From NCBI GenBank assembly GCA_900299025.1, contig OMIE01000093.1, forward strand, positions 1-50,011: a stretch of DNA of 50,011 bases. Reading direction: 5' to 3'. Below, in pieces: positions 17,060-26,253 of the stretch. The position numbers were made by a program, and so were the translations under genes. Every line of letters begins with the position of its first letter. Positions within the stretch are counted from its first letter, which is position 1. The notes under the pieces were generated by a model. The model was not told the DNA's origin and did no database searches. It saw nothing but the letters and a program-made list of their open reading frames with translations. The DNA is from Burkholderiaceae bacterium. Its GTDB lineage: Bacteria > Pseudomonadota > Gammaproteobacteria > Burkholderiales > Burkholderiaceae_E.

Positions 17060-18097
17060 CTATCTAAGTTCTTCGGGCATGTTGTCGCCAAAGTGTTCTG
17101 ACCATCGCCGCCGAACTTCATGGCGATCAACGGGGTGATTTTGTGCGCCCGCATAGCCGACTTTGATGGCACCCAAGATCGTGCCTAGCCTGATGGCATC
17201 TTCCCAGGAGCAGGCCTTCGAGAGTGCATAGAGTACAGCGCCGCGAAATGCGTCGCCGCAACCTGTTGGGTCGACGACCTGTTGGGCGGGTGCAGCCTTA
17301 ATCTCAATGACTCTTCCTTGCTCGAGCAGGCGACTGCCCTCAGCACCGCGTGTAATCACAAGCGCCTTTAACTCGCTGGCAAGCGCCGCTTCATCCAAGC
17401 CTGTCTTTTGCATCAGCATGGAGGCCTCATAGTCATTGAGAATCAAAGCGTCAGCAAGCTTGATGAGGCTTAGCAATTCCTCACCTGAAAACATGGGAAG
17501 ACCTTGACCTGGGTCAAAGATGAAGGGGACGCCCGCTTGCGCGAAGGCTGCGGCGTGTTCGATCATCGCTTGTTTGCCGTTTGGCGCAACAATGCCCCAT
17601 GCGCAAGACTTGCAATCGATCATCGCCTGTCTGACATCGAGCTCATGCGCCTTATTCATCGCACCCGGATGAAAGGCAGTAATTTGATTGGCTTCAGTAT
17701 CGGTTGTGATGAAAGCTTGAGCGCTATAACAATCGGTAAGTTGTTGAACCGATCCAAGGTCGATCCCATAAGAGGCCAAACGCGCCAAATAATCGGTGGC
17801 ATCCTGCCCCACGCTGCCTAAAAGCCGCGCCCAGCCGCCGAGCTTAGCGAGCGTGTAGGCGATATTGGCTGCACACCCCCCATCTTGACGCTGAAGTTGT
17901 GGCGTTAAAAACGCAACGTTTAACATATGAATGCGATCGGGGAGGATATGATCCTTGAACTTCCCGTCAAAAAGCAAAATAAAGTCAAAAGCGATCGAGC
18001 CACTAATAAGCACTGCCTTGCTGCTTGCGCTGGGGTTTTTATCGCGAAGCACTGCCTTATTGTTTGGGATGGGGGTTTTATCGAGCTTTGAATGCAT
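17060..18097 (-). CDS. PfkB-family carbohydrate/adenosine kinase
   Basis: Ribokinase-fold kinase, 345 residues from ATG 18097. The N-terminal PfkB core starts at VLISGSIAFDFIL, then GGCAANIAYTLAKLGG (the substrate-binding GG motif, about residue 72), FDPGQGLP, ILNDYEA, and the C-terminal signature DPTGCGDAFRGAVLY with the catalytic Asp and anion hole. The GSIAFD...HILPD wording fits the proteobacterial group often annotated as adenosine kinase. The substrate is not proven. The frame is open to 18274, but that overlaps prmA by over 140 bp, so ATG 18097 is preferred despite only a weak AGG. The first 31 residues are unlike the family and include a 13-residue tandem repeat. It probably forms the end of the prmA operon. 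Confidence 0.82.
   Translation of the reverse strand: MHSKLDKTPIPNNKAVLRDKNPSASSKAVLISGSIAFDFILLFDGKFKDHILPDRIHMLNVAFLTPQLQRQDGGCAANIAYTLAKLGGWARLLGSVGQDATDYLARLASYGIDLGSVQQLTDCYSAQAFITTDTEANQITAFHPGAMNKAHELDVRQAMIDCKSCAWGIVAPNGKQAMIEHAAAFAQAGVPFIFDPGQGLPMFSGEELLSLIKLADALILNDYEASMLMQKTGLDEAALASELKALVITRGAEGSRLLEQGRVIEIKAAPAQQVVDPTGCGDAFRGAVLYALSKACSWEDAIRLGTILGAIKVGYAGAQNHPVDRHEVRRRWSEHFGDNMPEELR
18005..18082 (-). repeat. 39-bp in-frame tandem repeat in the kinase N-terminus
   Basis: Two adjacent 39-bp units encode DKTPIPNNKAVLR (18044-18082) and DKNPSASSKAVLI (18005-18043). They share GATAAAA-C-CCC at the start and AAGGCAGTGCTT at the end. A third, weaker copy of CACTGCCT (plus-strand reading) lies at 18098-18105. 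The unit encodes a spacer ahead of the first beta strand of the kinase. Confidence 0.7.
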
Positions 18098-18131
18098 CAC
18101 TGCCTGGCCGTTTGGGTAAAGGTTGCTGGTT

Positions 18132-19085
18132 TTAATGGCCTTCAATGGGGCGCTGCCCTGCAAGCACGCTCCAGCCGTCGAGATCTTGCCATGCCTGCAA
18201 ACGTATCGTTGCATAACAATTCGCAACTTCATCAACTTGGCGTGTGAGAAGTCCGGCAAGGACCAAATAGCCACCTGGCTTGACGAGGCTCTCCAAGGCG
18301 GGTGCGAGCAGCTTTAAAGGGGCTGCGAGAATATTGGCAAGCAAAATATCGGCAGGTGCAAGTCGATCAGCCCGCGTCAGATGGGTCTGCAAATCAACCC
18401 GATTGCGCTTGGCGTTTTCTTTTGTGGCAATCAAGGCTTGAGGATCGATATCAATCGCATCAATGCTTGTTGCACCCAACAGGCCCGCGGCAATCGCCAA
18501 GATGCCAGAACCACAACCGTAGTCGATGACACGCTCTGCGCCGCGCAGGTGAGCGTCAAGCCAGCGCAAGCAAAGCGCAGTTGTCGGATGCGAGCCAGTC
18601 CCAAATGCAAGGCCCGGGTCGAGGACTAAGCGCTTTCGCCCGACGTGTGCGGCCTGTTCAGGTTCCCAACTCGGGGTGATCAGCAAACGTTCACCAATCT
18701 CGATGGGCTGAAACTGCGATTGGGTCAAGCGCACCCAGTCCTGGTTTTCGAGCGCCTTGAGTTGCCATGAGCTCGTTAAGGCGATCCTTGCTTGATCGCA
18801 AGCATTGGCAAGTAGCGCAAGCGCTTGATGATCGGCCTGGCGCGGGCTCGATTCGAATAGGGCAGTAAGCCGTGTTTGGGCCCAAACACGCGGGTGAGGG
18901 TCCTCGAGTCCAGGCTCAGCAAAGATGGCTTGCTCGTCCTCGGTGTTTGCCTGCGCGTCCTCAGCCTGCACACATACCGCGCCAGCCTCGAGTAAACAAT
19001 CGCTAAGCTGCTCCGCTTCGGATGCCGCAAGCACTAAGGAAAGCTCAAACCATTGAAGATCTTCAGGGCTGGGGGCGTTGGGCAA
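18132..19085 (-). CDS. prmA: Ribosomal protein L11 methyltransferase
   Basis: PrmA trimethylates ribosomal protein L11 using S-adenosylmethionine. The N-terminal L11-recognition domain ([25 protein letters not shown], from about residue 12) is followed by the SAM-binding fold with [19 protein letters not shown] at about 180, [17 protein letters not shown], and the post-I motif [10 protein letters not shown] typical of PrmA (N-I-L-A). The frame runs to 19262, but homology begins just after TTG 19085, which has GGAA 8 bases upstream; this start overlaps the end of accC by 23 bp and gives 317 residues against about 293-300 usual. Co-directional with accC, indicating translational coupling. Confidence 0.93.
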   Translation of the reverse strand: MPNAPSPEDLQWFELSLVLAASEAEQLSDCLLEAGAVCVQAEDAQANTEDEQAIFAEPGLEDPHPRVWAQTRLTALFESSPRQADHQALALLANACDQARIALTSSWQLKALENQDWVRLTQSQFQPIEIGERLLITPSWEPEQAAHVGRKRLVLDPGLAFGTGSHPTTALCLRWLDAHLRGAERVIDYGCGSGILAIAAGLLGATSIDAIDIDPQALIATKENAKRNRVDLQTHLTRADRLAPADILLANILAAPLKLLAPALESLVKPGGYLVLAGLLTRQVDEVANCYATIRLQAWQDLDGWSVLAGQRPIEGH

Positions 19086-20415
19086 GTTTTTGTTCCAAAT
19101 AATGGATTGAAGTGCCGCCTTGCATAAAACGCGCATCCGCGAGCAGTTCCCGGTGTAAGGCCAGGTTCGTTTGGATGCCTTCGACAGCCATCTCAGAAAG
19201 TGCAATGCGCATCCTCGCCATGGCCTGCTCGCGGCTGTCACCGTAGGTGATGACTTTAGCAATCATCGAGTCGTAGTGAGGAGGTACCAAATAATTGGTA
19301 TAAGCATGCGAGTCGACGCGCACGCCAAGCCCGCCAGGAGGATGCCAGTGGCTGATGCGGCCGGGCGATGGGGTAAATCGAAAGGGGTCTTCGGCATTGA
19401 TTCGGCACTCGATGGCATGGCCTTTGAGCACGATGTCTTTTTGCCTGAACATGAGTTTTTGACCCGCCGCGACTCGAATCTGTTGTTGAACAATATCGAT
19501 CCCGGTGATCATTTCGGTGACCGGGTGTTCAACCTGCACCCGGGTGTTCATTTCGATGAAGTAGAACTCGTCGTTCTCAAATAAAAACTCGAAGGTTCCT
19601 GCGCCGCGATAGCCAATCTTCTTTGCAGCGTCGGCGCATCGGCTGCCAATCCGATCAATCAGCTTGCGGGCTATCCCTGGTGCGGGTCCTTCTTCGATGA
19701 CCTTCTGGTGCCGACGTTGCATCGAACAATCGCGCTCCCCAAGGTAGACCACATTGCCCTGACCGTCTGCGAGAATTTGAATTTCGATATGCCTGGGCTG
19801 CTCGAGAAACTTCTCCAAATAAACGCTTGCATTGTTAAATGCTGCTCCCGCTTCGCTTCGCGTCATCGTCACGGCATTGATGAGCGCAGCTTCGGTATGC
19901 ACCACGCGCATGCCGCGCCCGCCACCGCCACCTGCCGCCTTGATAATAACGGGGTAGCCAATCTGCCTCGCTATGCGAACAATCTCTTTGGGGTCGTCAG
20001 GAAGCGCGCCCTCAGATCCCGGTACTACGGGAACACCTGCTGATTTCATCGCTTGTTTGGCGCTGACCTTATCGCCCATGATCCGAATCGACTCGGGCTT
20101 GGGTCCGATAAACACAAATCCCGATCGCTCAACCCGCTCGGCAAAGTCAGCGTTTTCAGATAAAAACCCATAACCTGGGTGGATGGCTTCAGAGTCTGTA
20201 ACCTCGGCAGCAGAAATAATCGCAGGAATATTGAGGTAGCTTTCGCGGGACGGGGCAGGGCCAATACATACCGACTCATCGGCTAGCTTCACGTACTTGG
20301 CTTCGGTATCTGCTTCGGAGTGGACCACAACCGTCCGAATACCCATCTCTCGGCAAGCGCGTTGAATTCGAAGCGCGATTTCGCCGCGATTGGCAATTAA
20401 TATTTTTTCAAACAT
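19063..20415 (-). CDS. accC: Acetyl-CoA carboxylase, biotin carboxylase subunit
   Basis: AccC carboxylates the biotin on AccB using ATP and bicarbonate, the first half-reaction of malonyl-CoA and fatty-acid synthesis. At 450 residues it has normal length. Visible are the N-terminal [16 protein letters not shown], the ATP-grasp glycine loop [15 protein letters not shown] at about 159, the [14 protein letters not shown] segment, [17 protein letters not shown] at about 230, and [18 protein letters not shown] at about 288, which contains the catalytic Glu and Arg. The C-terminal domain includes ECRINAEDP. accB lies 55-70 bp upstream on the same strand, giving the standard accBC operon. Confidence 0.98.
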   Translation of the reverse strand: MFEKILIANRGEIALRIQRACREMGIRTVVVHSEADTEAKYVKLADESVCIGPAPSRESYLNIPAIISAAEVTDSEAIHPGYGFLSENADFAERVERSGFVFIGPKPESIRIMGDKVSAKQAMKSAGVPVVPGSEGALPDDPKEIVRIARQIGYPVIIKAAGGGGGRGMRVVHTEAALINAVTMTRSEAGAAFNNASVYLEKFLEQPRHIEIQILADGQGNVVYLGERDCSMQRRHQKVIEEGPAPGIARKLIDRIGSRCADAAKKIGYRGAGTFEFLFENDEFYFIEMNTRVQVEHPVTEMITGIDIVQQQIRVAAGQKLMFRQKDIVLKGHAIECRINAEDPFRFTPSPGRISHWHPPGGLGVRVDSHAYTNYLVPPHYDSMIAKVITYGDSREQAMARMRIALSEMAVEGIQTNLALHRELLADARFMQGGTSIHYLEQKLAQRPQP

Positions 20416-20470
20416 CGGTCTCTCACACGAAGGGCGCAGCCTGCTTATCGGACATTGGCAAGGACTGGCC

Positions 20471-20986
20471 TCACTCGATCACGAATAGTGGCTGGCCATA
20501 CTCAACCGGTTGGCCGTTTTCTACAAGAATCTGGGTAACGGTGCCCGCCTTGCCGGCCTCGATTTCGTTGAGCAGCTTCATCGCCTCAATCAGGCAAAGC
20601 ACATCTTGCTCACCCACTTTGCTCCCTAGTTGGACAAAGGGGTCTGCGCCTGGTTGCGAAGCACGATAAAAAGTACCAACCATGGGTGACTTCACCACAT
20701 GACCATGGTGCTTGGCTTCGGCATTGGGCGCATCTCCCGGAGCGGGTATGGCTTGGGCTTGCGTTGGACTTTGGTTGAGGGTTTGTGCCGCAGGCAGGCT
20801 CGTAAGTGAGATTGGCGCTTGCATGTGTAGTGACTGCATCGATGCGAGCGCATTCATTTGAGGCAAGCTCAAGCCTGGCTGCGCTTTAACAATCCGCACC
20901 TTGCCTTCGTTTTCAGTGATTTCCAACTCTGATATATCCGACTCAGAGACCAAATCGATTAATGATTTAATTTTTCGTAAGTCCAT
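20471..20986 (-). CDS. accB: Acetyl-CoA carboxylase, biotin carboxyl carrier protein
   Basis: AccB carries the covalently attached biotin shuttled between AccC and the carboxyltransferase. The N-terminal [20 protein letters not shown] is the family start, followed by a Pro/Ala/Gln-rich flexible linker (about 40-90) and the lipoyl-like biotinyl domain from [13 protein letters not shown]. The biotinylated Lys is in [16 protein letters not shown] prefer ATG 20986 over ATG 20992: AGGA is 7 bases from the former but touches the latter. This gives 171 residues. In many proteobacteria AccB also represses its own operon. Confidence 0.97.
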   Translation of the reverse strand: MDLRKIKSLIDLVSESDISELEITENEGKVRIVKAQPGLSLPQMNALASMQSLHMQAPISLTSLPAAQTLNQSPTQAQAIPAPGDAPNAEAKHHGHVVKSPMVGTFYRASQPGADPFVQLGSKVGEQDVLCLIEAMKLLNEIEAGKAGTVTQILVENGQPVEYGQPLFVIE

Positions 20987-21062
20987 CGACATGTCCTAAA
21001 TGCTTTGAGCGCCTGAGGCCAGGCTGTCTCGGTTCGCTGGCTTGAGTGCCGCCCGCCAAGGG

Positions 21063-21527
21063 CTAAGCCTGCAAGCGCCTTGCTGCCGCTTGCAGGGCGA
21101 GTTCGTAGCCCTGCGAGCCAAGTCCAACAATACTTCCGATCGCAAGATCAGAAAAATACGAGTGATGCCTAAAGGCCTCCCGCTGGTGGATATTGCTAAG
21201 GTGTACTTCAATAAAGGGAATTGCAACGGCGGCAAGCGCATCGCGTAGCGCGACCGAACTGTGGGTGAAGCCGGCAGGGTTGATAAGAATGAACCCAACG
21301 GATTCATCGCGCGCCTGATGGATACGATCAATCAGGGCGCCTTCGTGATTGCTCTGGAAGACTTCAAGACCCAGGCCCATCGCGTGCGCTGCTGCACGCA
21401 GCCTCTGGTGAATGTCCTCAAGTGTTTCATGGCCATAGATCGCTGGCTCGCGACGGCCGAGCATGTTGAGATTCGGGCCCTGGATCACCAATACAGAAGG
21501 CGCCGAGGCCGTTTGCTCAGCACTCAT
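21063..21527 (-). CDS. aroQ: 3-dehydroquinate dehydratase, type II
   Basis: Catalyses the third step of the shikimate pathway, 3-dehydroquinate to 3-dehydroshikimate, as a dodecamer. The 154 residues include [20 protein letters not shown] with catalytic Tyr31, [16 protein letters not shown] (Asn near 80), and [20 protein letters not shown], which carries the active-site His. Its ATG abuts the stop codon of the TlpA-like gene with no intervening base, so the two are translationally coupled. Gene order aroQ-accB-accC is common in proteobacteria. Confidence 0.97.
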   Translation of the reverse strand: MSAEQTASAPSVLVIQGPNLNMLGRREPAIYGHETLEDIHQRLRAAAHAMGLGLEVFQSNHEGALIDRIHQARDESVGFILINPAGFTHSSVALRDALAAVAIPFIEVHLSNIHQREAFRHHSYFSDLAIGSIVGLGSQGYELALQAAARRLQA

Positions 21528-22091
21528 TTAAAGGGCAGCCCGCACTTGAGTTCGAAGCGCATCAATGCGCACTTTTCCGACAATTGTTTTTAACATGTTG
21601 CCATCTTGCCCGATTATTACCGTATAAGGCAATAAGCCTTTGTCATTTCCAAATAGACGCGCTAGTTCGTTGCCTGTTGTCCCGCCAAGTAGGAGGGGGT
21701 AGCCAACAGGCGATTTTGCTGCAAATTGCCGTATGTTAGAAGGTGAATCAATACCGATACCGATTATTTTGACACGGTTGGGTGATGAGGCCTCAAGCTC
21801 GCGCTGCAAAGCATCGAGTTCGGGCATTTCTTCAACGCATGGGGGGCACCAGGTCGCCCAGAAATTCACCACGATCACCTTGCCGCGAAGGCTCGACAGT
21901 TCTAGGGGACTGTTGTCCGCAGTTTCAAATCGCTGAGAAAAAAAAGTCTGGCTTGCGTGGTGGGCCGCCGGTTGCTCGCTGTAGTAGCGGGTAGCAAACC
22001 ACGCACCAGCGGCTGTCAGGATAAAGGCGAGTGCGAGCAGGCTGAGCATGCGCATTAACAAGCGCTTCCCCTGTGTTTCTGAGGCGTTCAT
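21528..22091 (-). CDS. TlpA/ResA-like membrane-anchored thioredoxin
   Basis: Periplasm-facing disulfide reductase, 187 residues. A basic N-terminus and one membrane helix (MLSLLALAFILTAAGAWFA, about 14-33) anchor the protein. The thioredoxin domain starts near residue 60 and holds the active site FWATWCPPC with Cys82 and Cys85, then the cis-Pro segment SPVGYPLLLGG and LPYTVIIGQDGNM. TlpA-like proteins reduce apocytochrome c or copper-site cysteines in respiratory complexes. The partner here is unknown; the CcsA-like gene is 10 kb away. The stop codon abuts the aroQ start. Confidence 0.9.
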   Translation of the reverse strand: MNASETQGKRLLMRMLSLLALAFILTAAGAWFATRYYSEQPAAHHASQTFFSQRFETADNSPLELSSLRGKVIVVNFWATWCPPCVEEMPELDALQRELEASSPNRVKIIGIGIDSPSNIRQFAAKSPVGYPLLLGGTTGNELARLFGNDKGLLPYTVIIGQDGNMLKTIVGKVRIDALRTQVRAAL

Positions 22092-22124
22092 GGCGCGCGA
22101 TCTTATACGAAAGGTTAGTCCTCG

Positions 22125-22772
22125 TCAGTAAGGCCTCATGATGGCACGGCTTTTAGCATGGCTTGCCGGGTCTAAAGGCCCAAGTTTTGCTTCAAGTGCC
22201 AGCACATCGCCACGCTCGACGAGGCTTTGCCCGCCGATGTGGGTCGGCTGCAGCGCACCACGGAAATCAACAGGGGTGTACATCGCAATCATGATCGCCT
22301 CGCCCTGCCAATGGACACCCAGTGCTTCAATCGCTTTGCCCGTTCTGAAATGTCTCAAGGACAAGGCCTCAGGATCGAGTCCGAGATCGAGCAGTCGAAA
22401 ATGTAACTGTTTTGTGTCCTCAGGAAAGGCCTGTAAATGGATTGGGGCATCCTGGATGGCAATACCTTTCCACACGGCGCCGGTCGCAAGCACGGGTGTG
22501 GGTGCGATGCTTCGCATCATCGCAATGGCAACTTGGCGCATGCGCTGCAGGCGTTGGCCATGATGCGGATCGAATAGTTCGAGATGTTCAAGCAACGCGC
22601 GATCGATATGCAAGGCATCAGGTATCGCACTGGTTGGCAGACGCTGCCCGCCACTGAGCGATTCGAGCGCTCGTTTTCGGGCCTGCCCAGGCTCAAGGCC
22701 GTGGTCTGCGATCAACTGGGCGATATGTTGTGCGAGTTGTTCGCGGATTTCATCATGTGTTCGTGAAGCCAT
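22125..22772 (-). CDS. Conserved nucleotidyltransferase-like protein beside mpl
   Basis: A 215-residue protein. It recalls a betaproteobacterial family of about 200 residues encoded next to mpl and often mislabelled UDP-N-acetylmuramate--alanine ligase or nucleotidyltransferase-domain protein. An N-terminal helical part (REQLAQHIAQLIADHGLEPGQARKRA, split over 9-34) is followed by LATGAVWKGIAIQDAPIHLQAF at about 115-136. In relatives this aligns with a GS-x-x-x-G...D-x-D-L beta strand of the nucleotidyltransferase fold, but here the Asp pair reads A-P-I-H. The later IMIAMYTPVDFRGA strand also resembles that family. It diverges from mpl by 35 bp. Assignment rests on memory of the family and is moderate. 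Confidence 0.6.
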   Translation of the reverse strand: MASRTHDEIREQLAQHIAQLIADHGLEPGQARKRALESLSGGQRLPTSAIPDALHIDRALLEHLELFDPHHGQRLQRMRQVAIAMMRSIAPTPVLATGAVWKGIAIQDAPIHLQAFPEDTKQLHFRLLDLGLDPEALSLRHFRTGKAIEALGVHWQGEAIMIAMYTPVDFRGALQPTHIGGQSLVERGDVLALEAKLGPLDPASHAKSRAIMRPY

Positions 22773-22807
22773 GGTTCTTGTCGTTTGCTGATTAAAATGA
22801 CGGCATC

Positions 22808-24181
22808 GTGCATATTCACATATTAGGTATTGCGGGCACCTTCATGGGCGGTCTCGCCGCCATAGCCCGTCAGGCCGGGTATCGGGTCACAGGCTGTGAT
22901 GCCAATGTCTACCCTCCGATGAGCGATCAACTGCGGGCGCTCGACATCGATTTTCTTGAAGGCTTTTCGGCTGATCAGATCGCCTTAAAGCCTGACTTAT
23001 TTGTCATAGGCAATGTGGTCTCGCGCGGTAATCCCCTGATGGAGGCGATTTTGGATGCCCGGCTGCCCTATCGCTCAGGCCCTCAATGGTTGAGCGAGGC
23101 TGTGCTGGGATCGCGGCCTGTACTTGCAATTGCAGGTACGCATGGCAAAACCACAACGACCGCAATCAGTGCCTTCTTGCTTCGCGAGGGATTGAAACAA
23201 GACATCGGTTACTTGATTGGCGGGGTTGCGCACGACTTCGAATCGAGTGGTTATTTGGGTTCGCCCAATGCGCCATTTGTGATCGAAGCAGACGAATACG
23301 ACACTGCATTTTTCGATAAGCGATCAAAGTTTGTGCATTATCGACCGCAGGTAGCGGTGCTCAATAATCTTGAATTTGATCACGCTGACATCTTTCCTGA
23401 TCTTGCCGCGATTGAAACCCAGTTCCATCACTTGGTGCGGATGATGGCACGCCACGCCTTTATTGTGATGCCTGCACAAGAACTTGCAGGCCAAGCGCTC
23501 GAACGTGTTATTGCCCGTGGTTGCTGGTCGCAGCTTGAGCGATTCGGTGATGCCACAAAGGGACTTTGGGTCGCGGCCTCGCAAGCGATCGACGGTGGCC
23601 AAATCATCCAATTGCATGATGCAAAGCGAACAATCGGTTCATTCAAGCTCGCACTGTCGGGAGCATTTAACCGCAATAATTGCCTCGCCGCGCTGACGGC
23701 TGCTCGTTGTCTTGGTCTTGAGCCTGAGCAGGCGATCGAACATCTTGCCGGTTTTCGCGGGGTAAGGCGGCGTATGGAGTGGCGTGGTAGCGTCCGTGAG
23801 ATTCACGTGTACGACGATTTTGCGCATCACCCCACCGCGATTGAGGCCAGTCTCGCAGCAGCAGCTGAGTTTTGCACCGGGCGCGTCATTGCCGTGCTTG
23901 AACCGCGAACAAACACGATGAAGCAAGGGGCGATGGCCGCAAGACTAGCGCCGAGTCTGCAAACAGCAGATCTTGTGTTTTGCTATGCAGGCGGGCTGTC
24001 CTGGGATGTTGCTGGCGCACTTGCGCCGCTCGGCGACAAGTTGCAGGTTCACCATGCGATGGATGAACTGATTAATGCGATCGCTAAGTCGGCGAGGCCG
24101 CATGACTGCATCATCGTTATGAGTAATGGCGGATTCGGTGGGATTCATCAGCGATTGCTTGATGCGCTAGAGGCCGCTTGA
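22808..24181 (+). CDS. mpl: UDP-N-acetylmuramate:L-alanyl-gamma-D-glutamyl-meso-diaminopimelate ligase
   Basis: Mpl attaches recycled murein tripeptide to UDP-MurNAc, returning cell-wall turnover products to peptidoglycan synthesis. The 457 residues show the Mur-ligase three-domain layout: HILGIAGTFMGGLAAIARQ (Rossmann, about 3-21), the ATP loop AIAGTHGKTTTTAIS at about 107, FVIEADEYDTAFFDKRSKF (acidic metal site, about 157), NNLEFDHADIF, and the C-terminal RRRMEWRG...HVYDDFAHHPTAIEASL. These wordings separate Mpl from MurC. Start is GTG 22808 with a poor ribosome site. The following gene overlaps its stop by 4 bp. Confidence 0.95.
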   Translation: MHIHILGIAGTFMGGLAAIARQAGYRVTGCDANVYPPMSDQLRALDIDFLEGFSADQIALKPDLFVIGNVVSRGNPLMEAILDARLPYRSGPQWLSEAVLGSRPVLAIAGTHGKTTTTAISAFLLREGLKQDIGYLIGGVAHDFESSGYLGSPNAPFVIEADEYDTAFFDKRSKFVHYRPQVAVLNNLEFDHADIFPDLAAIETQFHHLVRMMARHAFIVMPAQELAGQALERVIARGCWSQLERFGDATKGLWVAASQAIDGGQIIQLHDAKRTIGSFKLALSGAFNRNNCLAALTAARCLGLEPEQAIEHLAGFRGVRRRMEWRGSVREIHVYDDFAHHPTAIEASLAAAAEFCTGRVIAVLEPRTNTMKQGAMAARLAPSLQTADLVFCYAGGLSWDVAGALAPLGDKLQVHHAMDELINAIAKSARPHDCIIVMSNGGFGGIHQRLLDALEAA

Positions 24182-26253
24182 GTAAAGATCAGACCAACGC
24201 CGCGCAGGTCCATGGCAGCGGGCCTTTTGCTCTTTTTGAAGAAGAAGGGCAATTACGCTGCGGCAAATTGCTTGCCGAAGCGCCGGCAAGTGTGCAGATC
24301 GAGCAAGCCAGTGGTCGACGCAGCAAAGTTAAACAAAACCACATGTTTATGCGATTTTCGCAACCTGGACCGCAAGACTTGCTGGTCCAGGCTAAAGCGA
24401 TGGCTGCTGAGCTCGATGTGGCTTTTATTTGGGAAACCTGCAACCAAGAAATCGCTGGTGACCTCGACTTCATGACTCTGGCAAGTGAGTACTTTGGCAG
24501 CGGCCCAAATGCAGTTCAAGCCTGCGCTATGCTCATATGCCTGCAAGAGGCACCGATTTGGTTTTTGCGTCGCGGACGGGGGCTTTTTCGCCCCCAGCCA
24601 CGTGAGCAAATCGATCGCGCCTTGCAAGCGCTCGAACGACGACGTCAGCAAGATGAGATGGTCCAAGCCTGGGCTGGCTCGTTAGCGCAAGATCAATGGC
24701 CTCATGATTGGCTTGACCCTCAGGGCCCAGTGGGGTTGGTGCGCCCTATTGCGCTCTTATTAAAGCCAGACAAACAATCATTGGCCTATCGAGCCATCGA
24801 TGCGGCTTGCAAAGCGCGGCAGTTATCGCCGGCGCGGCTGCTCTTAGCCTGCGGCCAATTTGCCACCCCACTGCAATTGCATCAGGAGCTCTTTGCACAA
24901 GAGCATTTCCCGAAAGGGCTCGATGCGGCCTTTCCTCAAGTCGAACTCGAAAGGGCAATCGCATCGCTCCTGTTGCATATCAATACCCTCGACCAAGCAG
25001 CTGTCGAAGCGTTTTCAATTGACGATTCGAGCACCACGGAGATCGACGACGCACTGTCCTTAAGCATTAGCTACGCGGCCGATGGGCAGACCATCAACGA
25101 GCTTAGCCTTGGTGTGCATATTGCAGTCCCGGCCTTGTTGCTCACACCTGAAAGTCGCTGGGATGCGATGGCCAGGGAGCGGATGTCAACCGTGTATGCG
25201 CCGGGTCAGAAAATCCAAATGCTTCCTGAGGCGATCGTGCGTTGCTTTTCGCTCGATGAAGGCAAGCTTTGCCCAGCGCTGTCGCTTTACGTTCGCTTTA
25301 ACGGGCAATGCGAGGTCGTGGGGGAAGAGACTAAACTTGAACGGGTCAAGATACGCGCCAACTTACGCCACGACCAACTTGAAAGCAGCATTGATGAGCA
25401 AGTGATTGAGGACTGGGAGCGTGCGGTTTGGCCAAAGGCCGTGCTTGCCGAGGATTTGATGCAAGCGCTTGGACAACTATGGCGAATCAGCAAGCGACTC
25501 CAGGCCGAGCGTGAAACCGTGCGGGGGCGGCCTGAACCTCGGTTTCGGAGCGACTTTCACTTTCGTATTCAAGACGATCGGGTTGAGATCGAGCAACGTC
25601 GTCGCGATGCACCATTAGATCGAATCGTTGCTGAGATGATGATTTTGGCCAACTCACGATGGGGGCGATGGGTCGCACTCAATCGGTTGCCAGCGATTTT
25701 TCGCTCGCAGTCGATGGGTCGCGCACGCATGACCACCCACCCCATTGCGCATCAAGGTCTAGGCGTTGGGCAATACCTGTGGGCTACTTCGCCCTTGCGC
25801 CGGTATGCCGATCTCGTGAATCAACGGCAATTGCTCGCTCTGGCCACTCGCCAACGTCCGCCGTTCAGCCAGGAAAGCGCCGATTTGCATCGGGTGATTG
25901 CGGGCTTTGATGCGCGCTATGATGCTTATAACGATTACCAGAACAGCATGGAGCGCTACTGGTCCATGCGCTGGGTCGAGCAAATGCAGCCCGAGGGTGC
26001 TGAACGCCCCTTGCGCTTTCGCGCTATTGCCCTACGCGAACAACGCGCTCGTTTGAGAGATGCGCCTTTGGTATTCGCACTCCCCGATATGCCGGATGGG
26101 CATGCAGGTCGAGGCCTGTGGGTTGAGTTTGTGAAGATGGATGGGCTTGATTTATCGATCGAAGTTCGCATGTTGGCTTGGGACGATGAGCCCAGCGCTG
26201 AATCGGCCGACGGATCTTCTCAAACATCAGGCGATGGGCCGAGCACGAGCTGA
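24178..26253 (+). CDS. RNase II-family exoribonuclease (RNB domain)
   Basis: 3'-5' hydrolytic exoribonuclease of the RNB family, 691 residues. Catalytic acidic cluster FSIDDSSTTEIDDALSLS lies at about 279-296, with the conserved Asp spacing for two Mg ions. Supporting segments are SRWDAMARERMSTVYAPG, an EMMILANSRWGRW helix, and YLWATSPLRRYADLVNQRQL (RNB C-terminal motif, Arg involved in catalysis). The N-terminal part (FALFEEEGQLRCGKLL...GRRSKVKQNH) matches betaproteobacterial RNase II-like proteins rather than RNase R, as no clear S1 domain or basic tail is seen. Start TTG 24178 overlaps the mpl stop (TTGA) and has GAGG 5 bases upstream, so translation is coupled. The C-terminus is Ser/Asp-rich. 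Confidence 0.9.
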   Translation: MSKDQTNAAQVHGSGPFALFEEEGQLRCGKLLAEAPASVQIEQASGRRSKVKQNHMFMRFSQPGPQDLLVQAKAMAAELDVAFIWETCNQEIAGDLDFMTLASEYFGSGPNAVQACAMLICLQEAPIWFLRRGRGLFRPQPREQIDRALQALERRRQQDEMVQAWAGSLAQDQWPHDWLDPQGPVGLVRPIALLLKPDKQSLAYRAIDAACKARQLSPARLLLACGQFATPLQLHQELFAQEHFPKGLDAAFPQVELERAIASLLLHINTLDQAAVEAFSIDDSSTTEIDDALSLSISYAADGQTINELSLGVHIAVPALLLTPESRWDAMARERMSTVYAPGQKIQMLPEAIVRCFSLDEGKLCPALSLYVRFNGQCEVVGEETKLERVKIRANLRHDQLESSIDEQVIEDWERAVWPKAVLAEDLMQALGQLWRISKRLQAERETVRGRPEPRFRSDFHFRIQDDRVEIEQRRRDAPLDRIVAEMMILANSRWGRWVALNRLPAIFRSQSMGRARMTTHPIAHQGLGVGQYLWATSPLRRYADLVNQRQLLALATRQRPPFSQESADLHRVIAGFDARYDAYNDYQNSMERYWSMRWVEQMQPEGAERPLRFRAIALREQRARLRDAPLVFALPDMPDGHAGRGLWVEFVKMDGLDLSIEVRMLAWDDEPSAESADGSSQTSGDGPSTS

